Shown: piece after piece, positions 9,654 to 18,845 of the stretch | Layout of the letters: each line of letters begins with the position of its first letter | Numbering within the stretch: the stretch's first letter is position 1 | Assembly: GCF_038069655.2 (NCBI RefSeq) | Contig: NZ_CP150951.2 | Location: forward strand, 1,240,001-1,304,000 | From: Yoonia sp. BS5-3 | GTDB lineage: Bacteria > Pseudomonadota > Alphaproteobacteria > Rhodobacterales > Rhodobacteraceae | DNA: 64,000 bases | Direction of reading: 5' to 3' | The notes under the pieces: generated by a model | What the model saw: the letters and a program-made list of their open reading frames with translations, nothing else | What the model was told of the DNA's origin: nothing | The model's database searches: none | Program-made: the position numbers and the translations under genes

Positions 9654-10785
9654 TCCAGCTCACCGCATCCTGGCTGCAAGATCGGGCATCGCAACAAGTT
9701 TGCGCATTGTTGACTGATGCAGGCTATCAGGCCTGGTTTGTTGGGGGGTGCGTGCGCAACGGATTGCTGGGTGTGCCTGTGGCCGATCTAGACCTCTCGA
9801 CCGACGCACATCCCGACCAGGTCACAGCCCTTGCCAAAGGCGCCGGACTTAAGGTGATCCCAACAGGGATCGCGCATGGAACAGTCACTATTCTTGCGGA
9901 AAACACGCCATTTGAGGTGACAACATTCCGGCGTGATGTCGCGACAGATGGGCGGCGGGCAACCGTCGCCTTTGCCGATAACATGACGGATGACGCGCGT
10001 CGTCGGGATTTCACGATGAATGCCCTCTATGCTGATGCGCAGGGTCAGATCGCGGACCCACTTGGGGGCTTACCGGATCTTCAGGCGCGGCGGATCCGGT
10101 TTATCGAGAACGCCGATCAACGGATCAAAGAAGACTACTTGCGCATACTGCGGTTCTTTCGGTTCTACGCATGGTACGGTGACGCCAGTGCCGGTATCGA
10201 CCCCGATGGGCTTGCTGCGTGTGGCGCAAATGTCGAAGGGTTGCAGCAACTATCGGTGGAACGGGTGACCAGCGAGCTTCTGAAACTGCTTGCTGCGCCT
10301 GATCCAAGCCCTGCTGCCGCGTCAATGGCATCGACGGGGGGCTTGCGCAGATCCTACCTGGCGCAGAAACGGGCGCGCTTTCCGTGTTGGTGTATCTCGA
10401 ACAAATGGGTGGCCTCCAGTCAGATGCAATCCGGCGGCTCGCAGTTTTGGGGGGTAACCCGGTGCAGGCGCTGCGCCTGTCGAAAGAACAAATCAAACGT
10501 CTTGAACAGATTGAAACGCAGATATCGCATGCCGAGGCGGCATATCGATTTGGGGCTGATGTCGGGATGGACCGTCTGATGATCGAAGCGGCCTCGCTGG
10601 GGCACGAAATAGACACTAACCTTGCCAAAAAGGTACAACATGCGGCCAATCAGACCTTCCCGCTAAAAGCGGCTGATCTGATGCCGGGACTGCAGGGTGC
10701 TGCGCTGGGCAAGGCGCTGAAAGCGGCCGAGGCACGCTGGATCGCGTCCGGCTTTTCACTGACAAAGGCCGAACTTCTTGAATGA
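9650..10785 (+). pseudogene. cca: CCA tRNA nucleotidyltransferase, broken by a -1 frameshift (or sequencing error)
   Basis: Adds or repairs the 3' CCA of tRNAs (class II poly(A)/CCA polymerase family). The first frame gives FVGGCVRNGLLG and the DLDLSTDAHPDQV catalytic Asp pair, then RRDFTMNALY, RIRFIENADQRIKEDYLRIL and RFFRFYAWYG, all canonical. After about residue 229 the frame turns into low-complexity nonsense and stops at 10579. The true C-terminal half continues in the -1 frame from ~10339 (GLAQILPGAE...) to 10785. The break falls exactly on six G at 10336-10341; one more G would restore a protein of ~378 residues, a normal length. Because cca is usually needed for growth, a lost base in a homopolymer read or -1 slippage are both more likely than real loss. 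It overlaps nudL (ATGA) and lysE. Confidence 0.85.
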
Positions 10786-11359
10786 ATTTCTACCGCTTTT
10801 CGGGTTCGTTTTTCTGGGGCTATTCTCACCAGGGCCGAATGTCATCCTTCTAACAACATCAGGTGCACGGTTTGGTTTCAGCCGAACAACACCGCATATC
10901 CTTGGGGTGGCCTTTGGGGTAGGTATAACATCCGGCGTTACTGGCCTTGGGCTTGGGGCATTGCTGCAAACGCTGCCAGAACTGACGTTGATCCTGAAAA
11001 TGGCGGCGGCTGGGTGGATCGTCTGGATGGCCGTGCAGCTATGGGGCGCGGACCCGGCGCAGTCTAAAGATCAGGAAAGGCCATTTACTTTTCTAGAGGC
11101 GGTTTTGTTCCAATGGGTGAACCCCAAAGTATGGGCTGTGGCATTCAGCGCGATGGCTTACGTGCCAGCAATGACGCCTCTGGGGCAGGCTGTGGTGTTA
11201 GGTGCGACATTCTCGGGGTTGAACCTTGGCGTTTGTCTGTTCTGGACGTCGACCGGAACGGCTTTGTCCTACCTTTTAACCAACCCAGGCATTTGGCGGC
11301 TCTTTATGCGCATCATGGCGCTTGCATTGGTTTTGTTTCCGGTTTTGGTTTTTCTTTGA
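10778..11359 (+). CDS. LysE/RhtB-family amino-acid exporter
   Basis: Inner-membrane exporter of amino acids or related metabolites. 193 residues with about six hydrophobic segments and the family N-terminus FLGLFSPGPNVILLTTSGAR and GVAFGVGITSG. Translation probably begins at TTG 10778, inside the end of cca (8-bp overlap), behind AAAGG at 10764-10768; no in-frame ATG exists close by. Substrate unknown. Last gene of the hslO run. Confidence 0.85.
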   Translation: MNEFLPLFGFVFLGLFSPGPNVILLTTSGARFGFSRTTPHILGVAFGVGITSGVTGLGLGALLQTLPELTLILKMAAAGWIVWMAVQLWGADPAQSKDQERPFTFLEAVLFQWVNPKVWAVAFSAMAYVPAMTPLGQAVVLGATFSGLNLGVCLFWTSTGTALSYLLTNPGIWRLFMRIMALALVLFPVLVFL

Positions 11360-11555
11360 AAAGAACCTCGTTATGCTTACGGCATAGTTCCCTCTTCGCT
11401 TCTGGCCTCTGATTGTGCGATTTCGCCGGCGCGATGATGTTTTTGTTGGATGATGTCGTTAGCGTTCTAATTTCAAAGCCAAGACCGCCCGTTATTTTGC
11501 AGGCAAACAACATCTACGGCCAAAAACGTGCCGTAAGCAGATAGGCAGGCAAGTC

Positions 11556-13388
11556 ATGCAAGTCGAAACATGGATTGATCCGTTTAAGCGGGCTGATGGA
11601 CCGCCGCCGCACACGCTGCTCGCCTTTCTGCGCTGGGCGATGTCGGGCGGGTTCAAAGTTATTGGTATTGCCGGTCTATGTTCATCTTTTGCGGGCATGT
11701 TAGAGGTCATGACGGCAGTGATCCTGGGCTGGGTCATTGATGCGGCATTGTCATCCAACGTCGATGGGTTCTTCTCAACCAATAGCTTGATGCTGATCGG
11801 CGTCCTGATGTTTTTCATGATCTTGCGGCCGCTATCCTTTGGGGTGTCCGGTGTGATGCAATCGGTCGGCATGGCGCCTGCGTTGAACAATCTGATCTTG
11901 TCGCGCCTGCATCGGCACACAATTGGCCAAGCTGTCGCATTCTTCGACAATGATTTCGCCGGGCGGATTTCGCAAAAGCAGATGCAAGCGGCGCGGGCGA
12001 TGACCGAACTGACCGTCGATATGATCCATACAATCGCCTTTGCGTTGGCGTCTGTGGTGGCCTCTGTGCTGCTGCTTTTTACAATCGATATGCGTTCTGC
12101 GGTACTTTTGGCGGTCTGGGTGCTGGCCTATGTTTGGGTGATCAAGTTCTTCATGCCGCGCGTGCGTAAGCGGTCCAAGGCGCGGGCCGCTGCACGGGCT
12201 ATGGTGACGGGTCAGGTTGTCGACACGATCACTAATATCAAAACGGTCAAGCTTTTTGCCCATGATGACCACGAAGACCGGGCCGCAATCGATGCGATGC
12301 ACAGCTACTGGACGACCGCTGTCAGCTGGGGCTGGATGGCCGCCAGTTTCCGTTTTTCCATGATGTTGCTTGGTGGAGTGCTTCCAGTCATTTTGGTCGG
12401 TGCTACACTGTATTTCTGGACAACGGGCAGCGCGACAGCCGGTGATATCGCGGCAGCCGGTGCAATTTCCCTGCGCCTGGCCCAGATGACGGGCTGGGTC
12501 AGTTTCACGATCATGGGCATGTATTCGAACGTGGGCGAGATTGAGGATGCAATTCGCACGCTCAGCCCGGCCCATGCGCTGACTGATCGTCCGGATGCAA
12601 AGCTGCTAGAGGTGCCGCATGGCGCAATCACGCTGGATAAGGTTAGTTTCAACTATGGCGGCGGGCCGGGTGGGCTGTCGGATGTCTCGCTTGATATTGC
12701 GCCGGGCGAAAAACTGGGGCTTGTCGGTGCGTCGGGCGCGGGTAAGTCGACGCTGGTTGCGCTACTTTTGCGCCTTTACGACACCGAAGAAGGGCGCGTG
12801 CTGATCGACGGGCAAAATGTGTCCGCGGTCACGCAAGAAAGCCTGCGCCGCCATATTGGGATGGTCACGCAGGAAACGGCCATGTTCAACCGGTCGGCGC
12901 GGGATAACATCCTTTATGGCAAACCTGACGCCAGCCAGGATGAAATCGAAGCCGCTGCGACCCAAGCCGAGGCGCATGAATTCATCACGACGCTCAAGGA
13001 TTTTAACGACCGGACAGGGTATGAGGCGCATCTTGGCGAACGGGGGGTCAAGCTATCGGGCGGCCAAAGGCAAAGGATCGCGATTGCGCGGGCGATTCTG
13101 AAAGATGCGCCTATTCTTGTGCTGGATGAAGCGACCAGCGCGCTCGATTCCGAGGTCGAAGCCGCTATTCAAGCCGCGCTTGAAAAGATCATGGCGGGCA
13201 AAACGGTGATCGCTATCGCCCACCGTCTGTCAACCCTGGCGCAAATGGATCGTATCGTCGTTCTTGACGCGGGGCGGATTGTAGAACAAGGAACACATGC
13301 TGATCTTCTGGCGGCAGGCGGGCTTTATGCCCGGTACTGGAACCGGCAATCAGGCGGTTTCATCAATGTAAAAGACGCTGCGGAATAA
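11556..13388 (+). CDS. ABC exporter, fused membrane and ATPase domains
   Basis: Half-transporter of the MsbA/multidrug type, working as a homodimer in the inner membrane. 610 residues: six membrane helices in residues ~30-330, then an ATPase domain with Walker A GASGAGKST (~391), signature LSGGQRQR (~499) and Walker B ILVLDEATSALD (~518). The ATG at 11556 is followed by a short cytosolic leader; a weak AGGCAGG is upstream. The next gene begins 1 bp after the stop, so the two are co-transcribed. Substrate not determinable; lipid, drug or peptide export are all possible. Confidence 0.9.
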   Translation: MQVETWIDPFKRADGPPPHTLLAFLRWAMSGGFKVIGIAGLCSSFAGMLEVMTAVILGWVIDAALSSNVDGFFSTNSLMLIGVLMFFMILRPLSFGVSGVMQSVGMAPALNNLILSRLHRHTIGQAVAFFDNDFAGRISQKQMQAARAMTELTVDMIHTIAFALASVVASVLLLFTIDMRSAVLLAVWVLAYVWVIKFFMPRVRKRSKARAAARAMVTGQVVDTITNIKTVKLFAHDDHEDRAAIDAMHSYWTTAVSWGWMAASFRFSMMLLGGVLPVILVGATLYFWTTGSATAGDIAAAGAISLRLAQMTGWVSFTIMGMYSNVGEIEDAIRTLSPAHALTDRPDAKLLEVPHGAITLDKVSFNYGGGPGGLSDVSLDIAPGEKLGLVGASGAGKSTLVALLLRLYDTEEGRVLIDGQNVSAVTQESLRRHIGMVTQETAMFNRSARDNILYGKPDASQDEIEAAATQAEAHEFITTLKDFNDRTGYEAHLGERGVKLSGGQRQRIAIARAILKDAPILVLDEATSALDSEVEAAIQAALEKIMAGKTVIAIAHRLSTLAQMDRIVVLDAGRIVEQGTHADLLAAGGLYARYWNRQSGGFINVKDAAE

Positions 13389-13389
13389 C

Positions 13390-14592
13390 ATGCTGACCAT
13401 CGAAAGCCTGAACCATCTCGGCCTTGGCCGGGCCTCTGACGGGCAATCGGTCTTGCCGCGGGTTTTGCCAGGGGAATTGGTGGACGTGGCGCAGGATGGT
13501 ACCATCCGCATCGTCACACCATCGGCTGATCGGGTCGCGGCACCTTGCAGGCATTTCAAATCCTGCGGCGGTTGCGCGATGCAACATGCCAATGATGGGT
13601 TTGTGGCCGATTGGAAGCAGGATATCGTCGCAAAAGCTCTGCAAGCCCGTGGCTTGGATCCCGATTTCAAACCAATCGTGACATCGCCAGCGCAATCGCG
13701 GCGGCGGGCCAAATATTCTGGGCGCCGGACGAAAAAAGGGGCGATGGTCGGCTTTCATACCAAAGGGTCAGACACCGTGATTGCAGTGCCGGATTGCCAG
13801 TTGGTGACACCAGCACTGACAGCCAGCCAACCGGTACTCGAAGCGCTGACTTTGCTGGCCTGCTCACGCAAGGGCGAAATCGATCTGACTGTGACCGAAG
13901 CGGCGCACGGGCCTGATATCCTTGTCGAAACAGACAAGGATCTGACACCGCAATTGCGGGTCGAACTGGCAGGGCTTGCAAATAAATACGGGTTGTCACG
14001 GCTGGTCTGGAATGATGAACCAGTTGTGGTCATCAATCCGCCTGCGCAGGATTTCGGGGGCAGCAAAGTAACGCCGCCACCCGGCGCATTCCTGCAGGCA
14101 ACGAAACATGGGGAATTGGCGCTACTTTCCGCGGTTGAGCAAATCACAAGTAAGGCGATCCGGATCGTCGATCTTTTTGCGGGGTGCGGGACATTCACCC
14201 TGCCGCTTGCAAAACGGGCCGAGGTTCACGCAGTCGAAGGCGAAAGTCACATGCTCGCGGCGCTGGATAAAGGATGGCGCGAGGGGCACGAGTTGCGCAA
14301 GGTAACGACGGAAACGCGTGACCTATTCCGCAGACCGCTTGAACCGGATGAGCTTGGGTATTTTGATACGGCTGTCATCGATCCACCGCGGGCGGGTGCC
14401 GAGGCGCAGATCGATACGCTGTGCCGCTCTGACATTGGCACCATTGCGATGGTGTCCTGTAACCCCGTGACATTTGCGCGTGATGCAAAATCACTTGTAG
14501 ATGCAGGTTTTGATATGGGCTGGGTCCAAACTGTGGATCAGTTTCGCTGGTCCGCCCATGTGGAACTTGTTGCAGCTTTCACACGCAAGTGA
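13390..14592 (+). CDS. Class I SAM-dependent RNA m5U methyltransferase (TrmA/RlmD family)
   Basis: Methylates a uridine at C5 in rRNA or tRNA. 400 residues. Iron-sulfur cysteines Cys53, Cys59 and Cys62 lie in PCRHFKSCGGCAMQH, with a fourth in PDCQLV. The SAM-binding motif is IVDLFAGCGTFTLPLA; the catalytic DPPRAG and nucleophile motif MVSCNPVTFARD follow. The N-terminal TRAM-like part is short. It starts one base after the ABC exporter stop. The exact target, 23S rRNA U1939-like or another site, cannot be assigned from sequence alone. Confidence 0.88.
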   Translation: MLTIESLNHLGLGRASDGQSVLPRVLPGELVDVAQDGTIRIVTPSADRVAAPCRHFKSCGGCAMQHANDGFVADWKQDIVAKALQARGLDPDFKPIVTSPAQSRRRAKYSGRRTKKGAMVGFHTKGSDTVIAVPDCQLVTPALTASQPVLEALTLLACSRKGEIDLTVTEAAHGPDILVETDKDLTPQLRVELAGLANKYGLSRLVWNDEPVVVINPPAQDFGGSKVTPPPGAFLQATKHGELALLSAVEQITSKAIRIVDLFAGCGTFTLPLAKRAEVHAVEGESHMLAALDKGWREGHELRKVTTETRDLFRRPLEPDELGYFDTAVIDPPRAGAEAQIDTLCRSDIGTIAMVSCNPVTFARDAKSLVDAGFDMGWVQTVDQFRWSAHVELVAAFTRK

Positions 14593-14679
14593 ATCATTAA
14601 CCAAATCTTTTCCTCCCTTTGGCCACAATTATTCAGTAATACAGTCAAAACGGCGCAGACCGGGGCAGTAGGCAGAGAC

Positions 14680-15168
14680 ATGATTTCAAGACGGTCAATG
14701 ATGATTGGCGCCGCACTTGGTGCGGCAGGTTGTTCAAACGATATTCCAAGATATACCGGGCCAGAGGTAACGCGTATTCAGGTGTTCAAGCAGCAGCGCG
14801 TGATGCAATTGCTGCATCACAATGGGCTTTTGAAGCAATATGATGTCGCGTTGGGTTTCGCACCTGAGGGTCATAAAGCCCAAGAGGGCGACGGGCGTAC
14901 GCCCGAGGGTGCCTACCGTATTGATCGGCGCAATCCGCAAAGCCGCTTTCACCTATCGCTGGGTATTTCATATCCAAACGCGTCAGATGTCGCGCGCGCG
15001 CGTGAGCTCGGGGTTAGCCCTGGCGGGGATATCTTCATCCACGGTACACCAAAGGCGTGGCAAGGTTACCGGGACTGGACCTGGGGCTGCATCGCCGTAC
15101 AAAATCACGAAATGGACGAGGTCTACGCCATGGTCCAGACCAACACGAAAATCTTCATTTACGCCTAA
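14680..15168 (+). CDS. L,D-transpeptidase (YkuD domain), putative lipoprotein
   Basis: Cross-links or anchors peptidoglycan in the periplasm. 162 residues. The active site is HGTPKAW...WTWGCIAVQN, with His121 and nucleophile Cys137. The N-terminus has SRRSMMIG followed by a lipobox-like LGAAGC (Cys18), so the mature protein may be lipid-anchored. Preceded by an 87-bp gap containing TTAACCAAATCTTTT, a partial CtrA-like half-site. Followed by an imperfect hairpin near 15185-15210 without a U-run. Groups with a CAP-domain protein and a second L,D-transpeptidase. Confidence 0.85.
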   Translation: MISRRSMMIGAALGAAGCSNDIPRYTGPEVTRIQVFKQQRVMQLLHHNGLLKQYDVALGFAPEGHKAQEGDGRTPEGAYRIDRRNPQSRFHLSLGISYPNASDVARARELGVSPGGDIFIHGTPKAWQGYRDWTWGCIAVQNHEMDEVYAMVQTNTKIFIYA

Positions 15169-15231
15169 TTTTAGCGTTTAGCGAGAGGCAGCGAAGCTGC
15201 GTCTCAAGACAATCACGAAACGCTATAAATT

Positions 15232-15780
15232 CTAAACGGCGGATGGGATGGCCTGCTGTACAGCCGGGTCACTTCCCATGTTGAGCGTCCACCATAACTT
15301 GCCGCTTTGTTCCTGAAACCAGGCGAATCCCATAAAGCGGGCGTTTGGATCAACGATGACGGTGCGCGTATCATTTTGACCCATCCATGCAGCCAAAGTC
15401 TGCAATTCGGTCTCGTAGGATTCTGAGATATTCTCACCCAGCAATCGGCCCGGAAAGCCGACGCGGCGGGCGCGATCAAGTGGGCTTGACCCGTCAGATC
15501 CGAAAAGCCATGGGCGGTTCTGGATCGACATATCGCGGGCATGGGTCGCCGCAGCCGCGTTCAGGCGTGGGTCAAGTTCCACCGGCGTTACCCCAGCCCG
15601 CTGGCGAATAGCGTTCACACTGTCGAGCATCCGAAATTGCACGGCGGCTTCGTCGCGGGGTCTGATCCGATAGACGGATTGCAGTGGCAAACCATCTGGC
15701 CCAACGGCCCGCTCGGGTGTTTGACCACATGCGGCTAACACTGCTGCCGACAGACCCAACATCAATTCGCGTCGATACAT
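15232..15780 (-). CDS. CAP (SCP-like) domain lipoprotein
   Basis: 182 residues; a secreted CAP-superfamily protein of unknown activity. The signal peptide ends in a lipobox LAAC (Cys18). CAP features are LNAAAATHARDMS (helix with His), LGENIS and the C-terminal ARFMGFAWF...LWWTLNMG. In bacteria such proteins are linked to the envelope, but their biochemical role is usually unknown. Convergent with the upstream L,D-transpeptidase and divergent from the second one, which suggests a small envelope cluster. Confidence 0.8.
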   Translation of the reverse strand: MYRRELMLGLSAAVLAACGQTPERAVGPDGLPLQSVYRIRPRDEAAVQFRMLDSVNAIRQRAGVTPVELDPRLNAAAATHARDMSIQNRPWLFGSDGSSPLDRARRVGFPGRLLGENISESYETELQTLAAWMGQNDTRTVIVDPNARFMGFAWFQEQSGKLWWTLNMGSDPAVQQAIPSAV

Positions 15781-15946
15781 TATCTTCTCGCCCTGTACTG
15801 TGCCGGTCTTGCTTACCGGTATTGTCCAGACACTTCAAACACACATCGTCGCACCTCAACGTTGCCTGACGATTGTTTGAATTGCGGTGGCCCCGGGGAC
15901 ACATTAGATCATAGAGTGATGAGCCTTTTCATAGGATTCGGAGTAG

Positions 15947-16531
15947 ATGATGAAGAATGATTTTTCGCGCCGTGGGTTTTTGGCTGGGACAGCAGCCGTG
16001 ATCGGAACAGGTGCTGCCGCGCAGGGTGCTAACACGACCGAGATTGAAAGCGATATCTCGCAAGGGGTGCAGCGTAATATCTCAAGCTTCCGTTCGCTGG
16101 ATTGGCAGCCCTATTTTAGCAATCTTCGCAACGGTGCCATTCTGGTCGATATCCAATCACGTGCGCTGCATTACTGGTCCGAAGATCAATCGATCTACAA
16201 GCTGTTCCCAACTAGCGTACCACTGACTGAGGATTTGACCCGTACCGGCCGTACCGAGATTACCCGCAAGGTAGAGGGGCCCAGCTGGGCGCCGACCCCT
16301 GCGATGAAAATTCGTAACCCTGAATGGCCTGATTTCATCGGCCCCGGCCCGGATAACCCATTGGGAACACACGCGCTTTATCTAAGCTGGCGGTATTACC
16401 GTATCCACGGCACGCATGACACGCGTAAGATTGGGCGGCGTTCTTCAAACGGCTGTATCGGTCTTTATAACGAACAAATCGCCGAACTTTATGGCTATGC
16501 CAAAGTAGGCACGCAGGTATTGCTGATCTAA
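15947..16531 (+). CDS. L,D-transpeptidase with Tat signal
   Basis: Periplasmic peptidoglycan transpeptidase, 194 residues. The N-terminus DFSRRGFLAGTAAV matches the twin-arginine motif (S-R-R-x-F-L), so export is probably by Tat. The active site is HGTHDTRKIGRRSSNGCIGL, with His154 and Cys170. Two in-frame ATGs (15947, 15950) lie together; either may be used. A strong terminator follows at 16559-16582. It differs from the lipoprotein-type L,D-transpeptidase at 14680 in length and export route, so the two are probably not redundant. Confidence 0.88.
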   Translation: MMKNDFSRRGFLAGTAAVIGTGAAAQGANTTEIESDISQGVQRNISSFRSLDWQPYFSNLRNGAILVDIQSRALHYWSEDQSIYKLFPTSVPLTEDLTRTGRTEITRKVEGPSWAPTPAMKIRNPEWPDFIGPGPDNPLGTHALYLSWRYYRIHGTHDTRKIGRRSSNGCIGLYNEQIAELYGYAKVGTQVLLI

Positions 16532-16558
16532 GTATTGGCCGCAGCTTTTAGTTTTCTG

Positions 16559-16582
16559 GGGCGCCTATCCGGCGCCCTTTTT
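16559..16582 (+). terminator. Rho-independent terminator after the Tat-type L,D-transpeptidase
   Basis: Stem GGGCGCC (16559-16565) pairs with GGCGCCC (16571-16577), loop TATCC, then five T. It also separates this gene from the convergent kinase gene ending at 16593. Confidence 0.8.
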
Positions 16583-16592
16583 GCCGCGCGCC

Positions 16593-17912
16593 TCAGCTGC
16601 GTTTCCGGTGGACGATTTTGGAAAACACCAATCCAACGACACCAAATCTGGGTTTGATTGGCGGCGGCACTATTTCAGGAAGCACGTCGATAGATTTTGG
16701 CCGACTGGGTCGGCTCGGTCGGCTGACTTCGCTGCGCGGCCGGCGAGGTCGTTTGATTTTGCCGTCTCTAGCCTCAGAAGTTTCGGCGTTAAATTCTTCG
16801 ATCCAGTCCAGCTTGCGCCGTTGATCAAGCGGTGTCACTGGCGGGGGCGGCGTTTCGGCTGTCTTGCCGACACGTGGCTGCGATTTCTTCACAAACTCAT
16901 TGGTTTCCGACACCAAACGGGTCAGCGTTTTTCCAAGATTATCGTTTGAAACCAACTTGAAAGGCGCTGGTGCGGCTTTTGTGTCTTTGTTGATCATATC
17001 CGCCCATTCGCGGGCAGATTGGATGCGGTCTTTGGGCAGGATTTGCATGGCTTTGTCGATCGCCGCCAGGAAATCGGGATCAAAATCGTCAAAGCGGCCC
17101 GCCAGAGGTTTGCAAGGATCGGGGTTCTTTCCAGCGAATTCTGCCATACGGGTCTGGCTATTCGGCGGCGCTTCGCCGGTGATAAGGTGGTAGAATGTTG
17201 CGCCCAACGCATACAAGTCGCTACAGGGCGATTGTTTGCCGCCAGCAAAGTAAAACTCTTGCGGCGAATAGCCGTCTTTGACGACCAGCACGGATGACAA
17301 GGCGCGTGTTTCGCGGCTCGCCTCTTCGCGTGCGGCACCAAAGTCGATCAAAACCGGGCTACCCCATTTATCCAACAGGATATTGTCGGGCGAGATATCG
17401 CGGTGCAGTAGATCTTGGCGATGGACCAGATCGACGGCGTCCAGCACTTTGATCAACGTCTCGGTGATCTGGCGGGGCGTCAGAACCTGCTCTTGGTCCT
17501 TGATAATATGCAACATATCCCGGCCATCGATCAGATCGAGCACCATATATGCGGTTTCGTTATCCTCAAAAATCCGGTGTACACCCACAATGTTCGGATG
17601 CCGCATTTTGGCAATGCTGCGTGCTTCACGCATGAACATTTCGACAATGGCCCGGTATTTTTCGTGATGGGTATGGGACCGGACCAAAACCTGCAGGCCT
17701 TCACGGCGGCAGAATACTTCAGGAAAGCACTCTTTGATCACCACGTTCCGCTCAAGATAGTTGTCTTGCGCCAGATAAGTGATCCCAAAACCGCCATTGC
17801 TGAGCGGGCGTTTAATGGTGAACTGATCGCCAAGCAGAGTCGTTCCGGACGGGAGCGCTTCGCTCCTTTCTCTTGGAACATCCTCAGATTTGATCGTCTC
17901 CGCAGGGATCAT
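16593..17912 (-). CDS. Eukaryotic-type serine/threonine protein kinase
   Basis: 439 residues. Kinase domain at ~25-290: Gly-rich loop LSNGGFGITYLA, catalytic Lys in VVIKECFP, the catalytic loop HRDISPDNILLD and DFGAAREE for metal binding. The GITYL loop and KECFP are typical of bacterial kinases of this group. The C-terminal ~150 residues are Pro/Arg/Lys-rich with no visible sensor domain or clear membrane helix, ending in a basic tail. No phosphatase or FHA gene is adjacent. Upstream lies the 1.1-kb gene-free region. Substrates unknown. Confidence 0.9.
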   Translation of the reverse strand: MIPAETIKSEDVPRERSEALPSGTTLLGDQFTIKRPLSNGGFGITYLAQDNYLERNVVIKECFPEVFCRREGLQVLVRSHTHHEKYRAIVEMFMREARSIAKMRHPNIVGVHRIFEDNETAYMVLDLIDGRDMLHIIKDQEQVLTPRQITETLIKVLDAVDLVHRQDLLHRDISPDNILLDKWGSPVLIDFGAAREEASRETRALSSVLVVKDGYSPQEFYFAGGKQSPCSDLYALGATFYHLITGEAPPNSQTRMAEFAGKNPDPCKPLAGRFDDFDPDFLAAIDKAMQILPKDRIQSAREWADMINKDTKAAPAPFKLVSNDNLGKTLTRLVSETNEFVKKSQPRVGKTAETPPPPVTPLDQRRKLDWIEEFNAETSEARDGKIKRPRRPRSEVSRPSRPSRPKSIDVLPEIVPPPIKPRFGVVGLVFSKIVHRKRS

Positions 17913-18280
17913 TTTTCACCAAATATGCGCGCGTAATTTTGCGCGAGCGACACAAGAACTCTAGATAGACCGTTGATTATGCTGAATTATGTTTGCAATG
18001 GGGCCGAGTTGCGAAAAGTTGGGGGTTTTTGAGGTGTTTGATGTGGGGAATATCGGCGAAAATCGCTGGATTCTCCATTCCTATATTCTGATCTGGTTTT
18101 AAAAATACATCAACAAAATCAATAGTTTAAATCTTAACAGACCCATGTATTGCGCTTGCGTTACTGACGATTTTCCGCGGAATATGCATTCCAAACGCTC
18201 CGCGCCCAGATTGCCACAATTGCCGGTTTTTTGTGCGATTTGCTGCCTTCGTTAACGATCTGACAACGCTCATTTGTCGC

Positions 18281-18335
18281 GTATGCCTAGCGTACAGATG
18301 GCGTACATATGTTGTACATACGCAGTACGGTTGCC
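18281..18335. repeat. Five tandem 11-bp units with a GTAC core, exactly in helical phase
   Basis: Units start at 18281 (GTATGCCTAGC), 18292 (GTACAGATGGC), 18303 (GTACATATGTT), 18314 (GTACATACGCA) and 18325 (GTACGGTTGCC). Four carry GTAC and the first GTAT, each exactly 11 bp after the last. One-turn spacing puts every site on the same DNA face, as in iterons or cooperative operator arrays. GTAC is self-complementary, so orientation is undefined. Confidence 0.6.
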
Positions 18336-18426
18336 ATTTTCCCTAATAAAATATGAACGAATCGATCAGTCCGCCAGAACGGACATGTCGATTCGAAGAT
18401 GTGCTTTGCCATCACTTGTTCGCTCT

Positions 18427-18448
18427 TTGGACCATCCTTTTGGTCCAA
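18427..18448. repeat. Inverted repeat TTGGACC/GGTCCAA
   Basis: Perfect 7-bp arms (18427-18433, 18442-18448) around ATCCTTTT. No U-run follows, so a protein-binding site or a remnant is more likely than a terminator. Confidence 0.4.
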
Positions 18449-18559
18449 CGACCCCCCGAATCCTTTTGCGCAGATTCGCGAATGCAGCCGAGGCTACCGT
18501 ATCCACAGGATTATCGAGATTGAGATCAAGTCGTGACCATCAAGGTCGGACGGGTTCGG

Positions 18560-18845
18560 AGCTGACAACGACAGCCGAAAAGCGTTTGGACAAGTACCAA
18601 CCCTGTACCTGTCACCTGGGATGACAGATAGCACGAACAATAGTGGTGCGAAGCACACAGTGATCCGAAGGTAGATTATCCCCATCTCGGCCAGTTTGGG
18701 TGCGCCACTTGCTGCCATGATCGCGACCTGATCGCCAAACAGGATGAACAGCAAAATCAGCCCACCGCCAAGGACCAAGGCCAGACCATGCGCGCCAACA
18801 AATACAGCGCGTGCCGCTTCGATCCGTTCCCCGCCCAAATGGAAG
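18560..18845 (-). pseudogene. Decayed fragment of a probable MATE-family efflux transporter
   Basis: On the minus strand a stretch reads ERIEAARAVFVGAHGLA, then a hydrophobic run (LVLGGGLILLFILFGDQ), then APKLAEMGIIYLRITVCFA and LLFVLSVIPG. This resembles the middle of a MATE transporter: the arginine-rich loop, helix 7 region and the 'a..YL.I....' helix. Near 18620 the frame breaks; the next frame gives VTGTGLVLV, like the conserved ..G.GDT.TP loop. No start, no other helices and no stop context fit an intact gene. I read it as a remnant left between the kinase gene and hemH. Confidence 0.45.

Larger units (their letters stand above)
17913..18493. other. Gene-free region rich in palindromes, upstream of the kinase gene
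   Basis: No convincing coding sequence on either strand; A+T richer than its surroundings. It holds palindromes TTCCGCGGAA (18173-18182), GGAATATGCATTCC (18179-18192, near-perfect) and TCGTTAACGA (18249-18258), the phased repeat array at 18281-18335 and an inverted repeat at 18427-18448. A short possible reading frame (18274-18624, plus) runs through the repeats and looks like chance. Probably regulatory DNA plus decayed sequence. Confidence 0.6.

Noticed and set aside
15183..15212. Hairpin after the first L,D-transpeptidase as a terminator
   Set aside because: Stem has a 2-nt bulge and no U-run follows.
18274..18624. Plus-strand reading frame of 116 codons in the gene-free region
   Set aside because: Runs through the phased repeats and the MATE remnant, has odd composition and no ribosome-binding site.
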